Positions 40,993 through 50,345 of a stretch of 64,000 nucleotides of DNA are shown here, in pieces. The stretch is from Leifsonia shinshuensis (GTDB lineage Bacteria; Actinomycetota; Actinomycetes; Actinomycetales; Microbacteriaceae). Each line of letters opens with the position of its first letter. Position 1 is the stretch's first letter. The position numbers were made by a program, and so were the translations under genes. The stretch covers positions 3,906,001-3,970,000 of the forward strand of contig NZ_CP043641.1 in the NCBI RefSeq assembly GCF_014217625.1, given 5' to 3'. Below the pieces are notes generated by a model that was given only the letters and a program-made list of their open reading frames with translations, had not been told where the DNA came from and did no database searches.

Positions 40993-42756
40993 TCAGTTGA
41001 TGCAGACGGTGCTGGAGTAGTTCGTGGTCGGGCCCGAGTGCGTAGGGGCGGGTGCCGGCGCCGCGGGCGCGGGGGCCGCGGAGCCGCTGGAGGCCGCACC
41101 GGGCGCGGTCGGCATCAGTCCGTCCTCGCCGAGGACGACGGTGACGCCCTTCACGCTGCCGGTCTCCTGCACCGCGGCGCCAGGCAGCAGCGCCGCGACC
41201 GCCTTGGCCTGCGACTCCTGCCCCGACGGGTACTGGATGGTCGTCGTCTGCTGCGAGCTCGCGTCGCCGGCCGTGCCGGTCTTGAAGCCCGCCGCGCTGA
41301 ACGTCTGCGTCGCCGTGCCGGCCGCGCCGTTCATGCTGCCGCCGTTGAGCACCGTGACCTTCGTGTCGGCGGGCTTCGCAGCAGTGGCGCTGTCGTAGGC
41401 GGACGGCGTCCCCGTCAGGCTCTTGACAAAGGCCGGCATCGCGGCCGTGTCGACCTGCACGATCGACAGGTCGGAGCCGTCGACGGTGATCGTCGGCGTG
41501 CCGGAGATCGGGATGGTCGCCGACTGGATCTTGCCGCCGGTGAGGCCCTGCAGCTGCGCAGCGAGCTGGAGGAAGTTCAGCCCTGGATCTGTCTCCAGCG
41601 ACCCGCTGATGGCGTCGAGCGCGCTCGTGAGCTTGCCCGGGTTCAGTAGTGTCCCCGCGGACAGGAACTTGTGCGCCTCCACCGAGAGGAAGTACTGCTG
41701 GCGCACCACGCGGTCGAGGTCGCCGCGCGGGAGGCCGTGCCGCTGGCGCACGAACGACAGCGCCTGCTGAGCGTCCAGCGTCGAGACGCCCGCCGGGAAG
41801 TTCGCGCCGGAGTACGGGTCGTTGACGGCGTTGTTGAGGCACACCTGCACCGGCCCGAGCGCTTTCGCGATCGTGTAGAAGCCGAGCAGCGAGACGCGCA
41901 CGTAGTGGTCGATCGACAGGCCGGTGAGGTTCTGCACCGTCTGGATGAGCAGTTTGGCGCCGCTGGTCGGGTCGCTCGCGCCGCCGCCGAGCGAGAACGC
42001 CGCGTTCAGCTTGTTCATCCCGTGACCTGGCACGTCGACCCAGGAGTCGCGGGGGAGGGAGACGAGGGTCGCCGACTTCCCGTTGGCCGGGATGTGCAGG
42101 ATCATCATCGTGTCCGTGTTGGTCCCGCCGCCGTCCTGGGTGGTGCTGAGCTGGTTCAGCTCGGCCTGGGTGGCGTTGTCGGGACGGTGGTCGTCGCCGA
42201 CGAGCAGGATGTTCTGGTCCGCGCCGTCCACATCGTTGCCGGATTTGCTGATCACGTTGACGTGGCTGACGCCGCCGACGAAGCGGAAGTAGCTGTAGGC
42301 GGCGTAGCCGCCGAGCACGACGAGGAGGACGGCCAGCCCGGCCGCGGTCCAGGCGATGATGCGCTTGGCGCGGCGGTGCTTCTTCGGGGGCTTCCCGCCG
42401 CTGCCGGAGCCGCCTGCGCCGTTGCCGCCGTCGCCTCCGCTGCCGTAGCCGCCGTCGCCGTAGCCGGCGTCCGCACGGGCCGGGTCCGGCGAGCCGGAGA
42501 GTCCGAAGAGGTCGAAGGGCGCGCCTGCCGCTCCCGCGCCCGCCGCTCCCGCACCGGCCGCGGCGCCCGCACCTGCGGCGCCGGCCGCCCGGCCCCCGCC
42601 GCCGCGCCCGGAGGGCACGCCGGACGCCGGCCGCGTCGCCCGCACCGGCCGGCGCGGGTCGGCTGCGGGCACGCGTCCGAAGACCTCGGTCGGCGGCTCG
42701 GGACGGTCGTCACGGCCGGCGCCGGAGTCACCTGAGGGATAGTTCGGGCGTCGCAC
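40993..42756 (-). CDS. LCP-family cell-wall glycopolymer ligase with LytR_C domain
   Basis: 587 residues. A Gly/Ala/Pro-rich cytoplasmic region (1-125, many GAGAAG-type runs) ends in basic KPPKKHRRAKR, then one membrane helix (about 132-155). The LCP domain (about 185-345) shows ILLVGDDHRPDN, NTDTMMILHI, SLPRDSWVDVPGHGMNKLNAAF and RQRHGLPRGDLDRVVRQQ, the conserved Asp/Arg pyrophosphate-lipid site. A LytR_C domain follows (about 425-515) and an Ala/Pro-rich tail ending in TVCIN. It should transfer wall polysaccharide or teichoic-type polymer to peptidoglycan outside the cell. GTG start with TAGCGT 6 bases upstream. Confidence 0.93.
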   Translation of the reverse strand: MRRPNYPSGDSGAGRDDRPEPPTEVFGRVPAADPRRPVRATRPASGVPSGRGGGGRAAGAAGAGAAAGAGAAGAGAAGAPFDLFGLSGSPDPARADAGYGDGGYGSGGDGGNGAGGSGSGGKPPKKHRRAKRIIAWTAAGLAVLLVVLGGYAAYSYFRFVGGVSHVNVISKSGNDVDGADQNILLVGDDHRPDNATQAELNQLSTTQDGGGTNTDTMMILHIPANGKSATLVSLPRDSWVDVPGHGMNKLNAAFSLGGGASDPTSGAKLLIQTVQNLTGLSIDHYVRVSLLGFYTIAKALGPVQVCLNNAVNDPYSGANFPAGVSTLDAQQALSFVRQRHGLPRGDLDRVVRQQYFLSVEAHKFLSAGTLLNPGKLTSALDAISGSLETDPGLNFLQLAAQLQGLTGGKIQSATIPISGTPTITVDGSDLSIVQVDTAAMPAFVKSLTGTPSAYDSATAAKPADTKVTVLNGGSMNGAAGTATQTFSAAGFKTGTAGDASSQQTTTIQYPSGQESQAKAVAALLPGAAVQETGSVKGVTVVLGEDGLMPTAPGAASSGSAAPAPAAPAPAPTHSGPTTNYSSTVCIN

Positions 42757-42837
42757 ACCAGAACGCTAGGGGGTGCGGCCTGCGAACAGCCTGGTTTCCC
42801 GCGGTGTTCCCGCGGAATGACCAGCAGATCAGCGAGT

Positions 42838-42885
42838 GGTTCTCAGCATGCTCACGGCGAAGGTGCGCGCCCGGCTGCGAGAACC
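42838..42885 (-). terminator. Stem-loop after marR
   Basis: GGTTCTCAGC (42838-42847) pairs with GCTGCGAGAACC (42874-42885) with a 2-base bulge and a loop of about 26 bases, immediately after the marR stop. Weak terminator candidate. In the same gap TTCCCGCGG is present twice. Confidence 0.45.
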
Positions 42886-42886
42886 C

Positions 42887-43441
42887 TCACGCATCCGGGT
42901 CGGCCGACGGCCCGGCGAACGCGTCGCCGGCCGTATCGGTGACCGTGTCGCAGGGCGCGTCGCACGGCGCGTCCACCATCGCGTCGGTCATCCGGGTGGA
43001 GATGGCCAGCAGCTCGTCCTGCTGCTCCGGGCTGAGCGCGTCGAAGAGGATGCGGCGGATCGTCGCGGTGTGCTTGGGCAGCGCCCGCACGACGACGCGG
43101 CGCCCGTCCCGGCTGAGCCGGACCCAGCTCGCACGCCGATCCTCCGCGCAGTCCTCGCGCTCCACCAGCCCGCGCCCCTCCATGCGGGTGACCTGGTGCG
43201 AGACCCGGCTCTTCTCCCAGCCGGTCAGCTCGACCAGATCGCGCACGCGCAGCCGCCGCCCGGGCGAGCGCACGAGCGCCATGAGCACTTCGAGCTCGGA
43301 GATGGAGATGCCGTCGTCCCGCTGCAGCTGGGCGTCCAGTGTCCGATCGAATCCGCGCCTCATCAGGTAGAACGCGTGGAACAGCTCCTCCTCGCCAGCG
43401 CTCAGCTTGCGCGGATCGGGTCGGGTGCGCGCGATCGCCAT
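42887..43441 (-). CDS. MarR-family regulator
   Basis: 184 residues from ATG 43441 (GAGGA 7 bases ahead). Core: ISISELEVLMALVRSPGRRLRVRDLVELTGWEKSRVSHQVTRMEGRGLVER then the wing EDRRASWVRLSRDGRR. The C-terminal tail has an odd DAPCDAPCD repeat, two Cys that might act as a thiol sensor. Transcribed alone, just after a membrane protein gene. Target and ligand unknown. Confidence 0.87.
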   Translation of the reverse strand: MAIARTRPDPRKLSAGEEELFHAFYLMRRGFDRTLDAQLQRDDGISISELEVLMALVRSPGRRLRVRDLVELTGWEKSRVSHQVTRMEGRGLVEREDCAEDRRASWVRLSRDGRRVVVRALPKHTATIRRILFDALSPEQQDELLAISTRMTDAMVDAPCDAPCDTVTDTAGDAFAGPSADPDA

Positions 43442-43489
43442 ACTGCATCCTCGCACGCGCCGGCGACAGCGCGGCGCGCTCGCCGGAGC

Positions 43490-44029
43490 TCAGTGCGCCA
43501 GCTGCTCCAGGAACACCACCAGCACGCCGAGCGCCACGATCCCGACCAGCACGATCAGCTGCTTCCAGGAGGCGAGCCCGGTGCGCGACACCGCGATGCG
43601 CGCGATCACCGCGAGCGACGCGATGAGGGCGGTGATGGCGATCACGACCGCCGTCCGCGCCTGCATCCAGCCGAGCATCGCCGCCGCCAGCACCAGCACC
43701 GGCACGACGATGACAGTGAGCGCCCGGGAGGCCACGGCCAGCATGTGCCGGAACTCGCGCGCGCTCGGCAGCGTGTTGTGCACGATCATGTGCGAGACCA
43801 GGTCGGAGGCGAGACCCGCGAGCAGCACGCCGACCACCGAGATGATCAGCGTCCAGAGCACCGTCGGGGAGTCGAGGTGCTCGCCGTGGGCGTTCAGCGC
43901 CATCAGGATCGCGAGCGCCGTGAACGTCACGTAGATGCGTTCGCGGAGACGGTCGCCGGCCTCCCGGCGCTCCTCCTCCGTGGCGTCGGCGGGCAGATGA
44001 GCGTCGTCGGGAGCGCGCCGGTCTGACAT
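43490..44029 (-). CDS. Membrane protein of unknown function
   Basis: 179 residues. An acidic cytoplasmic start of about 30 residues (ATEEERREAGDRLRERIYVTFTALAIL) leads to about five membrane helices. SHMIVHNTLPSAREFRHML is the longest soluble loop and has a conserved look. No enzymatic motif. It precedes marR by 48 bases on the same strand, so the pair may be co-transcribed and MarR might control it. Family not recognised with certainty. Confidence 0.75.
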   Translation of the reverse strand: MSDRRAPDDAHLPADATEEERREAGDRLRERIYVTFTALAILMALNAHGEHLDSPTVLWTLIISVVGVLLAGLASDLVSHMIVHNTLPSAREFRHMLAVASRALTVIVVPVLVLAAAMLGWMQARTAVVIAITALIASLAVIARIAVSRTGLASWKQLIVLVGIVALGVLVVFLEQLAH

Positions 44030-44141
44030 GCGTCGAGCCTAGTGGGAGGCCTGGAAGGCCGGGCAGGGGCGGTGCCGGGAATAGCCGCGAGAGCCGGGAG
44101 GTTCGCGAATGGTGACACGTCATCTAATCAGGAAGGCTGAC

Positions 44142-44732
44142 ATGACCAGGATCGCCATCATCATCGGGAGCACCCGCCCCTGCCGCAACGGGGAGTCCGT
44201 CGCCCGCTGGGTGCACGAGCACGCCGCGAAGCGCGACGGCGTCGAGTATGAGCTCGTCGACCTCGCCGAGTGGGACCTCCCGCACCTCGACGAGCCGATG
44301 CCCGCCGCGATGGGCCAGTACGCCAACGACCACACCAAGGCCTGGGCGGCGAAGATCGCCGAGTTCGACGGCTACCTGTTCGTCACCCCCGAGTACAACC
44401 ACAGCACGTCCGGCGCGCTCAAGAACGCGATCGACTTCGTCGGGGCCGAGTGGTACAACAAGGCGGCCGGTTTCGTCAGCTACGGCGTCTTCGGCGGCGC
44501 CCGCGCGGTCGAGCACCTGCGCCTGGTGCTCTCCCAGCTCCAGGTCGCGACCGTCAGCGCCTTCGTCGGTCTCAGCCTCCAGCACGACTTCGAGAACTGG
44601 GCGCTCAAGCCGACCGCCGGCGCCGAGGCCGGGCTCACCCCGCTCTTCGACCAGCTCGAGTCGTGGTCGGCCGCCCTCGCCACCGTGCGCGGCGCCGACG
44701 CCGCGGCGTCCGAGGAGGACGAGGCGGCCTGA
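44142..44732 (+). CDS. NADPH-dependent FMN reductase family protein
   Basis: 196 residues from ATG 44142, fixed by AGGAAGG 6 bases upstream. Flavodoxin-like fold: IAIIIGSTRPCRNGESVARWV is the FMN phosphate loop and FVTPEYNHSTSGALKNAIDFV the isoalloxazine loop, as in SsuE/ChrR/azoreductase-type enzymes. It reduces FMN, quinones or xenobiotics with NAD(P)H. A short acidic Ala-rich tail ends it. Monocistronic and convergent with nei2. Confidence 0.9.
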   Translation: MTRIAIIIGSTRPCRNGESVARWVHEHAAKRDGVEYELVDLAEWDLPHLDEPMPAAMGQYANDHTKAWAAKIAEFDGYLFVTPEYNHSTSGALKNAIDFVGAEWYNKAAGFVSYGVFGGARAVEHLRLVLSQLQVATVSAFVGLSLQHDFENWALKPTAGAEAGLTPLFDQLESWSAALATVRGADAAASEEDEAA

Positions 44733-44759
44733 CCGTCGTCTCCCGTTGCTCAGGCCGGC

Positions 44760-45536
44760 TCAGGTCTGGCAGACCGTGCAGAAGTAGCTGACCCTCTCCT
44801 CCAGCTCGGTGCGCCCGAGCGCCGAGCGCTGGATGAGCGTCCCGCAGCGCAGGCAGGGACGCCCGTCGCGGCCGTACACCCAGGTGTTGCGGCCGCGGCG
44901 GGTGTCGCCGGTGGTCACCCGGATGGGCCGGTCGCGGTTGGCGACCAGCATGCGGCGCGCGAGGTCGACGGCGGCCGGGAGGTCGGCCTCCCGCGCCGGG
45001 CGCGTCGGCAGCATCCCGCGCACGAAGCACAGCTCGTTGGCGTAGACGTTGCCGATGCCCGCGAGGTTTCGCTGGTCGAGCAGCGCGACGGCGATCGGGG
45101 TGTCCGGATGCTCGGCGAGCCGGCGGACGGCCTCCTCGGCGTCCCAGTCCGGTCCGAGCAGATCGGGTCCGAGGTGGCCGACGACCTCCTCCTCGCGCGC
45201 CCGCGGCACGATCTCCAGGACCCCGAGCTGGAAGCCGACCGCCTGCGTCTCGGCGGTCTGCAGCACGGCGCGCGCCTGGAACCCGGGATGCCGCCAGCGG
45301 CCGCCCGGCGGGTACACCTCCCACGAGCCCTCCATCTTGAGGTGGCTGTGGATGGTCTGGTCGCCGACCCGGATCAGCAGGTGCTTGCCGCGGCTGACCA
45401 CCTCGTCCACGTGCCTCCCGCTGAGGTCGACGGTGGCGAACGCCGGGACGCGGAAGTCGGTCTCGGTCAGCAGCCGTCCTTGCAGTGCGCGGCGCAGGCG
45501 CGCGGCGGTCTGGTAGACGGTGTCGCCCTCAGGCAT
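44760..45536 (-). CDS. nei2: Fpg/Nei-family DNA glycosylase (Nei2-type)
   Basis: 258 residues. The mature N-terminus PEGDT has the catalytic Pro2 and Glu3 of endonuclease VIII. An H2TH domain runs through DQRNLAGIGNVYANELCF, and a zinc finger ends the protein (CLRCG and CTVCQ). It removes oxidised pyrimidines and nicks the abasic strand. Mycobacterial Nei2 prefers single-strand and forked DNA. The helicase gene lhr ends 19 bases upstream on the same strand, so a repair operon is likely; the same pairing is common in actinobacteria. Confidence 0.93.
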   Translation of the reverse strand: MPEGDTVYQTAARLRRALQGRLLTETDFRVPAFATVDLSGRHVDEVVSRGKHLLIRVGDQTIHSHLKMEGSWEVYPPGGRWRHPGFQARAVLQTAETQAVGFQLGVLEIVPRAREEEVVGHLGPDLLGPDWDAEEAVRRLAEHPDTPIAVALLDQRNLAGIGNVYANELCFVRGMLPTRPAREADLPAAVDLARRMLVANRDRPIRVTTGDTRRGRNTWVYGRDGRPCLRCGTLIQRSALGRTELEERVSYFCTVCQT

Positions 45537-45555
45537 CGGTCGTCACCGGCATCCG

Positions 45556-48500
45556 TCACCCTCGCAGCCGCAGGCCACGCGGCGTCGGCAGGAACCCCGC
45601 CTCCGCGAGCGCGGCGCCCAGCGGGCTGCCGAGCACGTTCGCGCCGTTGACCGTCTCGATCGCGAGCTTGTCGACGCGACGTGAGGTCACCAGCCCGGCC
45701 AGCGCGCGGGAGGCCGCCACCAGCGCAGGGCCCGCGGCCTCGTCCTCCTGGTCCGCGAAGCACAGCAGGCTCTTGCCGCCGCGCTCCACGTAGATGGTCA
45801 ACTCGCCGTCGACCAGGGCGACCAGCGCTCCCGCCTTGCGGCCCGGGCGGTGGCCGGTACCGCCCTCCACCCCTGCCGTCGTGGCCGGGACGGCGGGCCA
45901 CGGCAGCGCCGCGCCGTACGCGTTCGCCGGGTCGGTCGCCGCCAGCGCGAGCGCGTCGAACGGCCGCGGCTGGGTATGGTCGCGCGCGAAGGTGCGCAGC
46001 CGGTCGACCGTCGGTCCGCTCGCGAACTGGGCGGCGCCGAGGGTCTCCACGAAATAGCCGCGGCGCGCGCGCCCGCTGTCCTCGAAGCCGCTGAGCACCT
46101 TGTACGCGAGCGCGAAGCCTCCCGGCGTCCCCTCGTTCATGACCGAGCCGCGCGTGACGACGCCGTAGCGGTCGAGCAGCGTCTCGGCCTGGGCGTGCGC
46201 GCGGATCGTGGAGTCCAGGTCGCGCTCCGGGAGCAGCGACCACCGCCCGGCGACGGTCGGCGGGCCCATCCGGGTGACCATCGCGGACGTGCGCGGGGCG
46301 CCGACCCGGCCGCGGTACATCCGCGAGCGGGTGGGCTGCCTGGGCCGCTTGTGCGCGCCGCCGCCGCCACCGGTCAGCGTGCGGAGCGGAGCGAGCGTGT
46401 CGTTGGTGACCAGGCCCGCCCAGACCAGGTCCCACAGGGCCGTGACCAGCACGGCGTCCTCGATCGCTTCGCCGCGCTCGGCGCCGAGGGTGTCGGAGAG
46501 CTGCCGGAAGAAGTAGCCGCCGCCGCGCGCGAGCGCCGCCAGCACGCCGCGCTGGAGCTCGTCCGGATCGTGGTCGGTCGGCGGCGCGAGCGTCAGCGCG
46601 GCGGAGTCGGCCAGGTTGAGGCTGATCCAGCCGTCGTTGCCCGGCAGCGAGCCGTCGCCCGCCCAGATCACCTCGCCGGTGGCGGTCAGCTCGTCCAGCA
46701 TGGCCGGGCTGTAGTCCGCGACGCGGCTCGGCAGCACCAGCGACTCCCACGCGGAGGCCGGGATGCGCGCCCCGGCGAGCTGTTCGATGACCGACGCGAC
46801 GGCGTCCACACCGCGCAGCGTGGAGCCGACGTGCTGCCAGTCGCCGAGGAACCGTGCGAACGTCGCGGTCTCGACCGGCTCCACTTCCTGCCGGAGTGCG
46901 GCGAGCGACATCCGCCGCAGCCGCCGCAGGACCTCGGCGTCGCACCACTCGGAGCCGGTCGCGTGCGGCCGGAACTCGCCCTCGACCACTCGGCCGTCGC
47001 GGGAGAGCCGGCGCAGCGCGTCGTGCACGATCGCGGGGCCGAGGCCGAACCGGGAGGCGACCTCGGCGACCTCGAACGGGCCGTGGGTGCGGGCGAAGCG
47101 GCTGACCAGATCGCCGAGCGGGTCGTCCACAGGCTCGATGAACGCGACGGGGACGCCGATCGGCAGCGGCACGCCGAGCGCGTCGCGCAGCCGGCTCGCG
47201 TCTTCGATCGCTGCGAAGCGCTCCTCGCCGGCGATGGTGACCGCGAGGGCGCGCTTCACGTCGACGAGGGAGGCGAGGTGGGCTCGGGCGGTGGCGATGG
47301 TGGCGTGGGGAGCGGCGACGGGCTCCTCGCCGTCGGACTCGTCGGCGGTCGACTCCTCCGCCGTCGCAGCCGCGTCGGCCCCACCCTGCAACCGCTCCGC
47401 GACCTGCGCCACCGTCAACGGCCCGAGCAGCCGCAGCAGGTCGGCCACGCCCTCCTCGCCGCGCACGCGCCGGTCCGGGTCCAGCCGTTGCAGTTGCAGC
47501 TCCACGCGCTCGATCACCGAGGGGTCGAGCAGTTCGCGCAGCTCCGCGCGCCCCAGCAGCTCAGCGAGCAGCCCAGCGTCCAGCGACAGCGCCGCCGCGC
47601 GTCGCTCCGCCAGCGGGCTGTCGCCCTCGTACATGAACGCGGCGACGTAGCCGAAGAGCAGCGAGCGGGCGAACGGCGAGGCCGTTTCGGTCGCGGCCTC
47701 CACCAGCGTGATGCGGCGCTGCGCGATGCTCTGCGCCACCTCGTCCAGCGCCGGGAGGTCGTAGACGTCCTGCAGGCACTCGCGCACCGTCTCCAGGATG
47801 ATCGGGAAGCTCGGGTACTTGCGCGCGACGTCCAGCAGCTGCGACGCCTTCTGCCGCTGCTGCCAGAGTGGCGACCGCTTGCCGGGGTTGTACTTCGGCA
47901 GCAGCAGAGCGCGGGCCGCGCACTCGCGGAAGCGGGAGGCGAACAGCGCGGAGCCGCCGACCTCCAGGGTCACCAGCTCGTCCAGCTCGGCCGGCTCGAA
48001 CACGAACAACTCGCCGCCGGGCGGAGTGGATTCCGTGTCGGGAATACGCACGATGATGCCGTCGTCCGCCGCCATCGCGCCCGCGTCGATGCCGTACCGC
48101 TCGCGCACCCGGGCCTGCACGGCCAGCGCCCACGGCGAGTGCACCTGCATGCCGTACGGGGAATGCAGCACCACGCGCCAGTCGCCCAGCTCGTCGCGGA
48201 ACCGCTCGACCACGAGCGTCCGGTCGGTCGGCACGTGGCCGGTGGCCTCCTTCTGCTCGCGCAGGAACGCCAGCAGGTTGGCCGTCGCGAACGCGTCGAG
48301 CCCGGCCTCCACGCAGCGCAGCTCGGCGTCGGCGGGGGAGGCCGCGCTCAGCTCGCGCACGAACGCGCCGACCGCCGCGCCCAGCTCCGCCGGCCGGCCG
48401 ATGCCGTCGCCCTTCCAGAACGGCAGCCGCCCCGGCTCGCCGAACGCCGGCGAGACCAGGACCCGGTCGTGCGTGATCTCCTGGATGCGCCAGCTCGTCG

Positions 48501-50265
48501 AGCCGAGCGCGAACACGTCGCCGACGCGCGACTCGTAGACCATCTCCTCGTCCAGCTCGCCCACCCGGCTGGCCCGCTCGCCGACCATGTAGACGGCGAA
48601 CATCCCGCGGTCGGGGATGGTGCCGCCGCTGGTCACGGCGAGGCGCTGGGCTCCCGGGCGGCCCGTCAGCGTGCCGGCGTCGCGGTCCCAGACGATGCGC
48701 GGGCGCAGCTCGGCGAACTCGTCGGACGGGTAGCGGCCGGCGAGCAGGTCGAGGGTCGCGTCGTAGGCGCTGCGCGGCAGGGTCGCGAAGGGCGCGCTGC
48801 GGCGGACGGTGTCGAACCAGTCGTCGGCGTCGAGCGGCTCCAGCGCGGTCGCAGCCACGGTCTGCTGGGCGAGGATGTCGAGAGGGTTGGTCGGGATCCG
48901 CATCGTCTCGATCAGGCCGCCCACCATCCGCTCGGTGGCGACCGCCGAGTGGATGAGGTCGGCGCGGTGCTTGGGGAACACGACCCCGCGCGACACCTCG
49001 CCCACCTGGTGGCCGGCGCGGCCGACGCGCTGCAGCCCGCTGGCGACCGAGGGCGGCGCCTCCACCTGCACCACGAGGTCCACGGCGCCCATGTCGATGC
49101 CGAGCTCGAGGCTGGAGGTCGCGACGACGCAGCGCAGCCTCCCGGACTTCAGGTCGTCCTCGATGAGGGCGCGCTGCTCCTTGCTCACCGAGCCGTGGTG
49201 CGCGCGGGCGAGCACGAGCGATTCGGGGTCGGCGACGGCGGCCGAGCCCTTGGTCTGGCCGGAGCCGCCCATCAGCTCGGCGGGCGGACGGGACGTCGCG
49301 GACGCGGCCGCGCCGTCGCCCGCCTCGCCGCCCAGCAGCCGCTCCTCGTACAGCTCGTTGAGCCGCGCCGTCAGGCGCTCGGCCAGCCGCCGCGAGTTCG
49401 CGAACACGATCGAGGAGCGGTGCTCCAGCACGCGGTCGACGATCGCCTCCTCCACGTGCGGCCAGATCGAGCCGGCCTGCGGCGCGGAGCCGTCGTCGTT
49501 GTCGCTCGCGTAGGTCGAGGTGCCGAGCTCGCTCATGTCCTCGACCGGCACGACGACCCGGAGGTCGAATCGCTTGCCCGCGACCGGCGCCACGATCTCC
49601 ACCGGCGAGCCGCCGCCCAGGAACCGGGCGACCTCCTCCGGCGGACGGACCGTCGCCGACAGGCCGATGCGCTGCGCGGGCTTCTCCAGCAGAGCGTCGA
49701 GACGTTCGAGCGAGAGCGCGAGGTGGGCGCCGCGCTTGGTGGCCGCGACGGCGTGCACCTCGTCCACGATCACGGTCTCGACGGCGGCGAGCGTCTCCCG
49801 CGCCTGCGAGGTGAGCATGAGGAAGAGCGACTCGGGCGTGGTGATCAGGATGTCGGGCGGCGACGACACCAGCGCCCGACGGTCGGCCGACGAGGTGTCG
49901 CCGGAGCGCACGCCGACGCTGACGTGCGGCGGCTCGGCCCCGAGCCGGCGCGCCGTCTGCGTGACGCCGACCAGCGGCGCGCGGAGGTTGCGCTCCACGT
50001 CGACGCCGAGCGCCTTGAGCGGCGAGATGTAGAGGACGCGCGTGCCGGGCCGGGCGTCGGGCGGCCGCTCCTCGCTCGCCAGGCGGTCGATCGCCCAGAG
50101 GAAGGACGCCAGCGTCTTGCCCGAGCCGGTCGGCGCGATGACGAGCGCGTGCCGCCCGCGCGAGATGGCCTCCCACGCTCCGGTCTGCGCGTCGGTGGGC
50201 GCGGCGAAGGCCCCGCGGAACCATTCACGGGTCGCGGGGGAGAACCGGTCGAGCACGTCGCTCAT
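45556..50265 (-). CDS. lhr: Lhr-family ATP-dependent DNA helicase
   Basis: 1569 residues from ATG 50265; ATG 50274, nearer a GGGAG, is also possible. Superfamily 2 motifs: Q-type FAAPTDAQTGAW, Walker A APTGSGKT, ISPLKALGVD, TPESLFLML, DEVH in VIVDEVHAV, then SATVRPPEEVARFL and QRVGRAGHQ. The winged-helix and Lhr-specific core follow, then the long C-terminal region of Lhr-Core plus CTD (LFRQLSDTLG type ...YFFRQLSDTLG, GRWSLLPERD). Known Lhr is a 3'-to-5' translocase induced by DNA crosslinks. It sits directly ahead of nei2, which fits repair of damaged bases. Confidence 0.95.
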   Translation of the reverse strand: MSDVLDRFSPATREWFRGAFAAPTDAQTGAWEAISRGRHALVIAPTGSGKTLASFLWAIDRLASEERPPDARPGTRVLYISPLKALGVDVERNLRAPLVGVTQTARRLGAEPPHVSVGVRSGDTSSADRRALVSSPPDILITTPESLFLMLTSQARETLAAVETVIVDEVHAVAATKRGAHLALSLERLDALLEKPAQRIGLSATVRPPEEVARFLGGGSPVEIVAPVAGKRFDLRVVVPVEDMSELGTSTYASDNDDGSAPQAGSIWPHVEEAIVDRVLEHRSSIVFANSRRLAERLTARLNELYEERLLGGEAGDGAAASATSRPPAELMGGSGQTKGSAAVADPESLVLARAHHGSVSKEQRALIEDDLKSGRLRCVVATSSLELGIDMGAVDLVVQVEAPPSVASGLQRVGRAGHQVGEVSRGVVFPKHRADLIHSAVATERMVGGLIETMRIPTNPLDILAQQTVAATALEPLDADDWFDTVRRSAPFATLPRSAYDATLDLLAGRYPSDEFAELRPRIVWDRDAGTLTGRPGAQRLAVTSGGTIPDRGMFAVYMVGERASRVGELDEEMVYESRVGDVFALGSTSWRIQEITHDRVLVSPAFGEPGRLPFWKGDGIGRPAELGAAVGAFVRELSAASPADAELRCVEAGLDAFATANLLAFLREQKEATGHVPTDRTLVVERFRDELGDWRVVLHSPYGMQVHSPWALAVQARVRERYGIDAGAMAADDGIIVRIPDTESTPPGGELFVFEPAELDELVTLEVGGSALFASRFRECAARALLLPKYNPGKRSPLWQQRQKASQLLDVARKYPSFPIILETVRECLQDVYDLPALDEVAQSIAQRRITLVEAATETASPFARSLLFGYVAAFMYEGDSPLAERRAAALSLDAGLLAELLGRAELRELLDPSVIERVELQLQRLDPDRRVRGEEGVADLLRLLGPLTVAQVAERLQGGADAAATAEESTADESDGEEPVAAPHATIATARAHLASLVDVKRALAVTIAGEERFAAIEDASRLRDALGVPLPIGVPVAFIEPVDDPLGDLVSRFARTHGPFEVAEVASRFGLGPAIVHDALRRLSRDGRVVEGEFRPHATGSEWCDAEVLRRLRRMSLAALRQEVEPVETATFARFLGDWQHVGSTLRGVDAVASVIEQLAGARIPASAWESLVLPSRVADYSPAMLDELTATGEVIWAGDGSLPGNDGWISLNLADSAALTLAPPTDHDPDELQRGVLAALARGGGYFFRQLSDTLGAERGEAIEDAVLVTALWDLVWAGLVTNDTLAPLRTLTGGGGGAHKRPRQPTRSRMYRGRVGAPRTSAMVTRMGPPTVAGRWSLLPERDLDSTIRAHAQAETLLDRYGVVTRGSVMNEGTPGGFALAYKVLSGFEDSGRARRGYFVETLGAAQFASGPTVDRLRTFARDHTQPRPFDALALAATDPANAYGAALPWPAVPATTAGVEGGTGHRPGRKAGALVALVDGELTIYVERGGKSLLCFADQEDEAAGPALVAASRALAGLVTSRRVDKLAIETVNGANVLGSPLGAALAEAGFLPTPRGLRLRG

Positions 50266-50345
50266 CGCATCCATCCTGCTCCCGGCCACCGACACCGCCA
50301 AGGGGAGGGCGTGCGAGGGGGCGGCCTCCGGACCGCGTCAGGCCG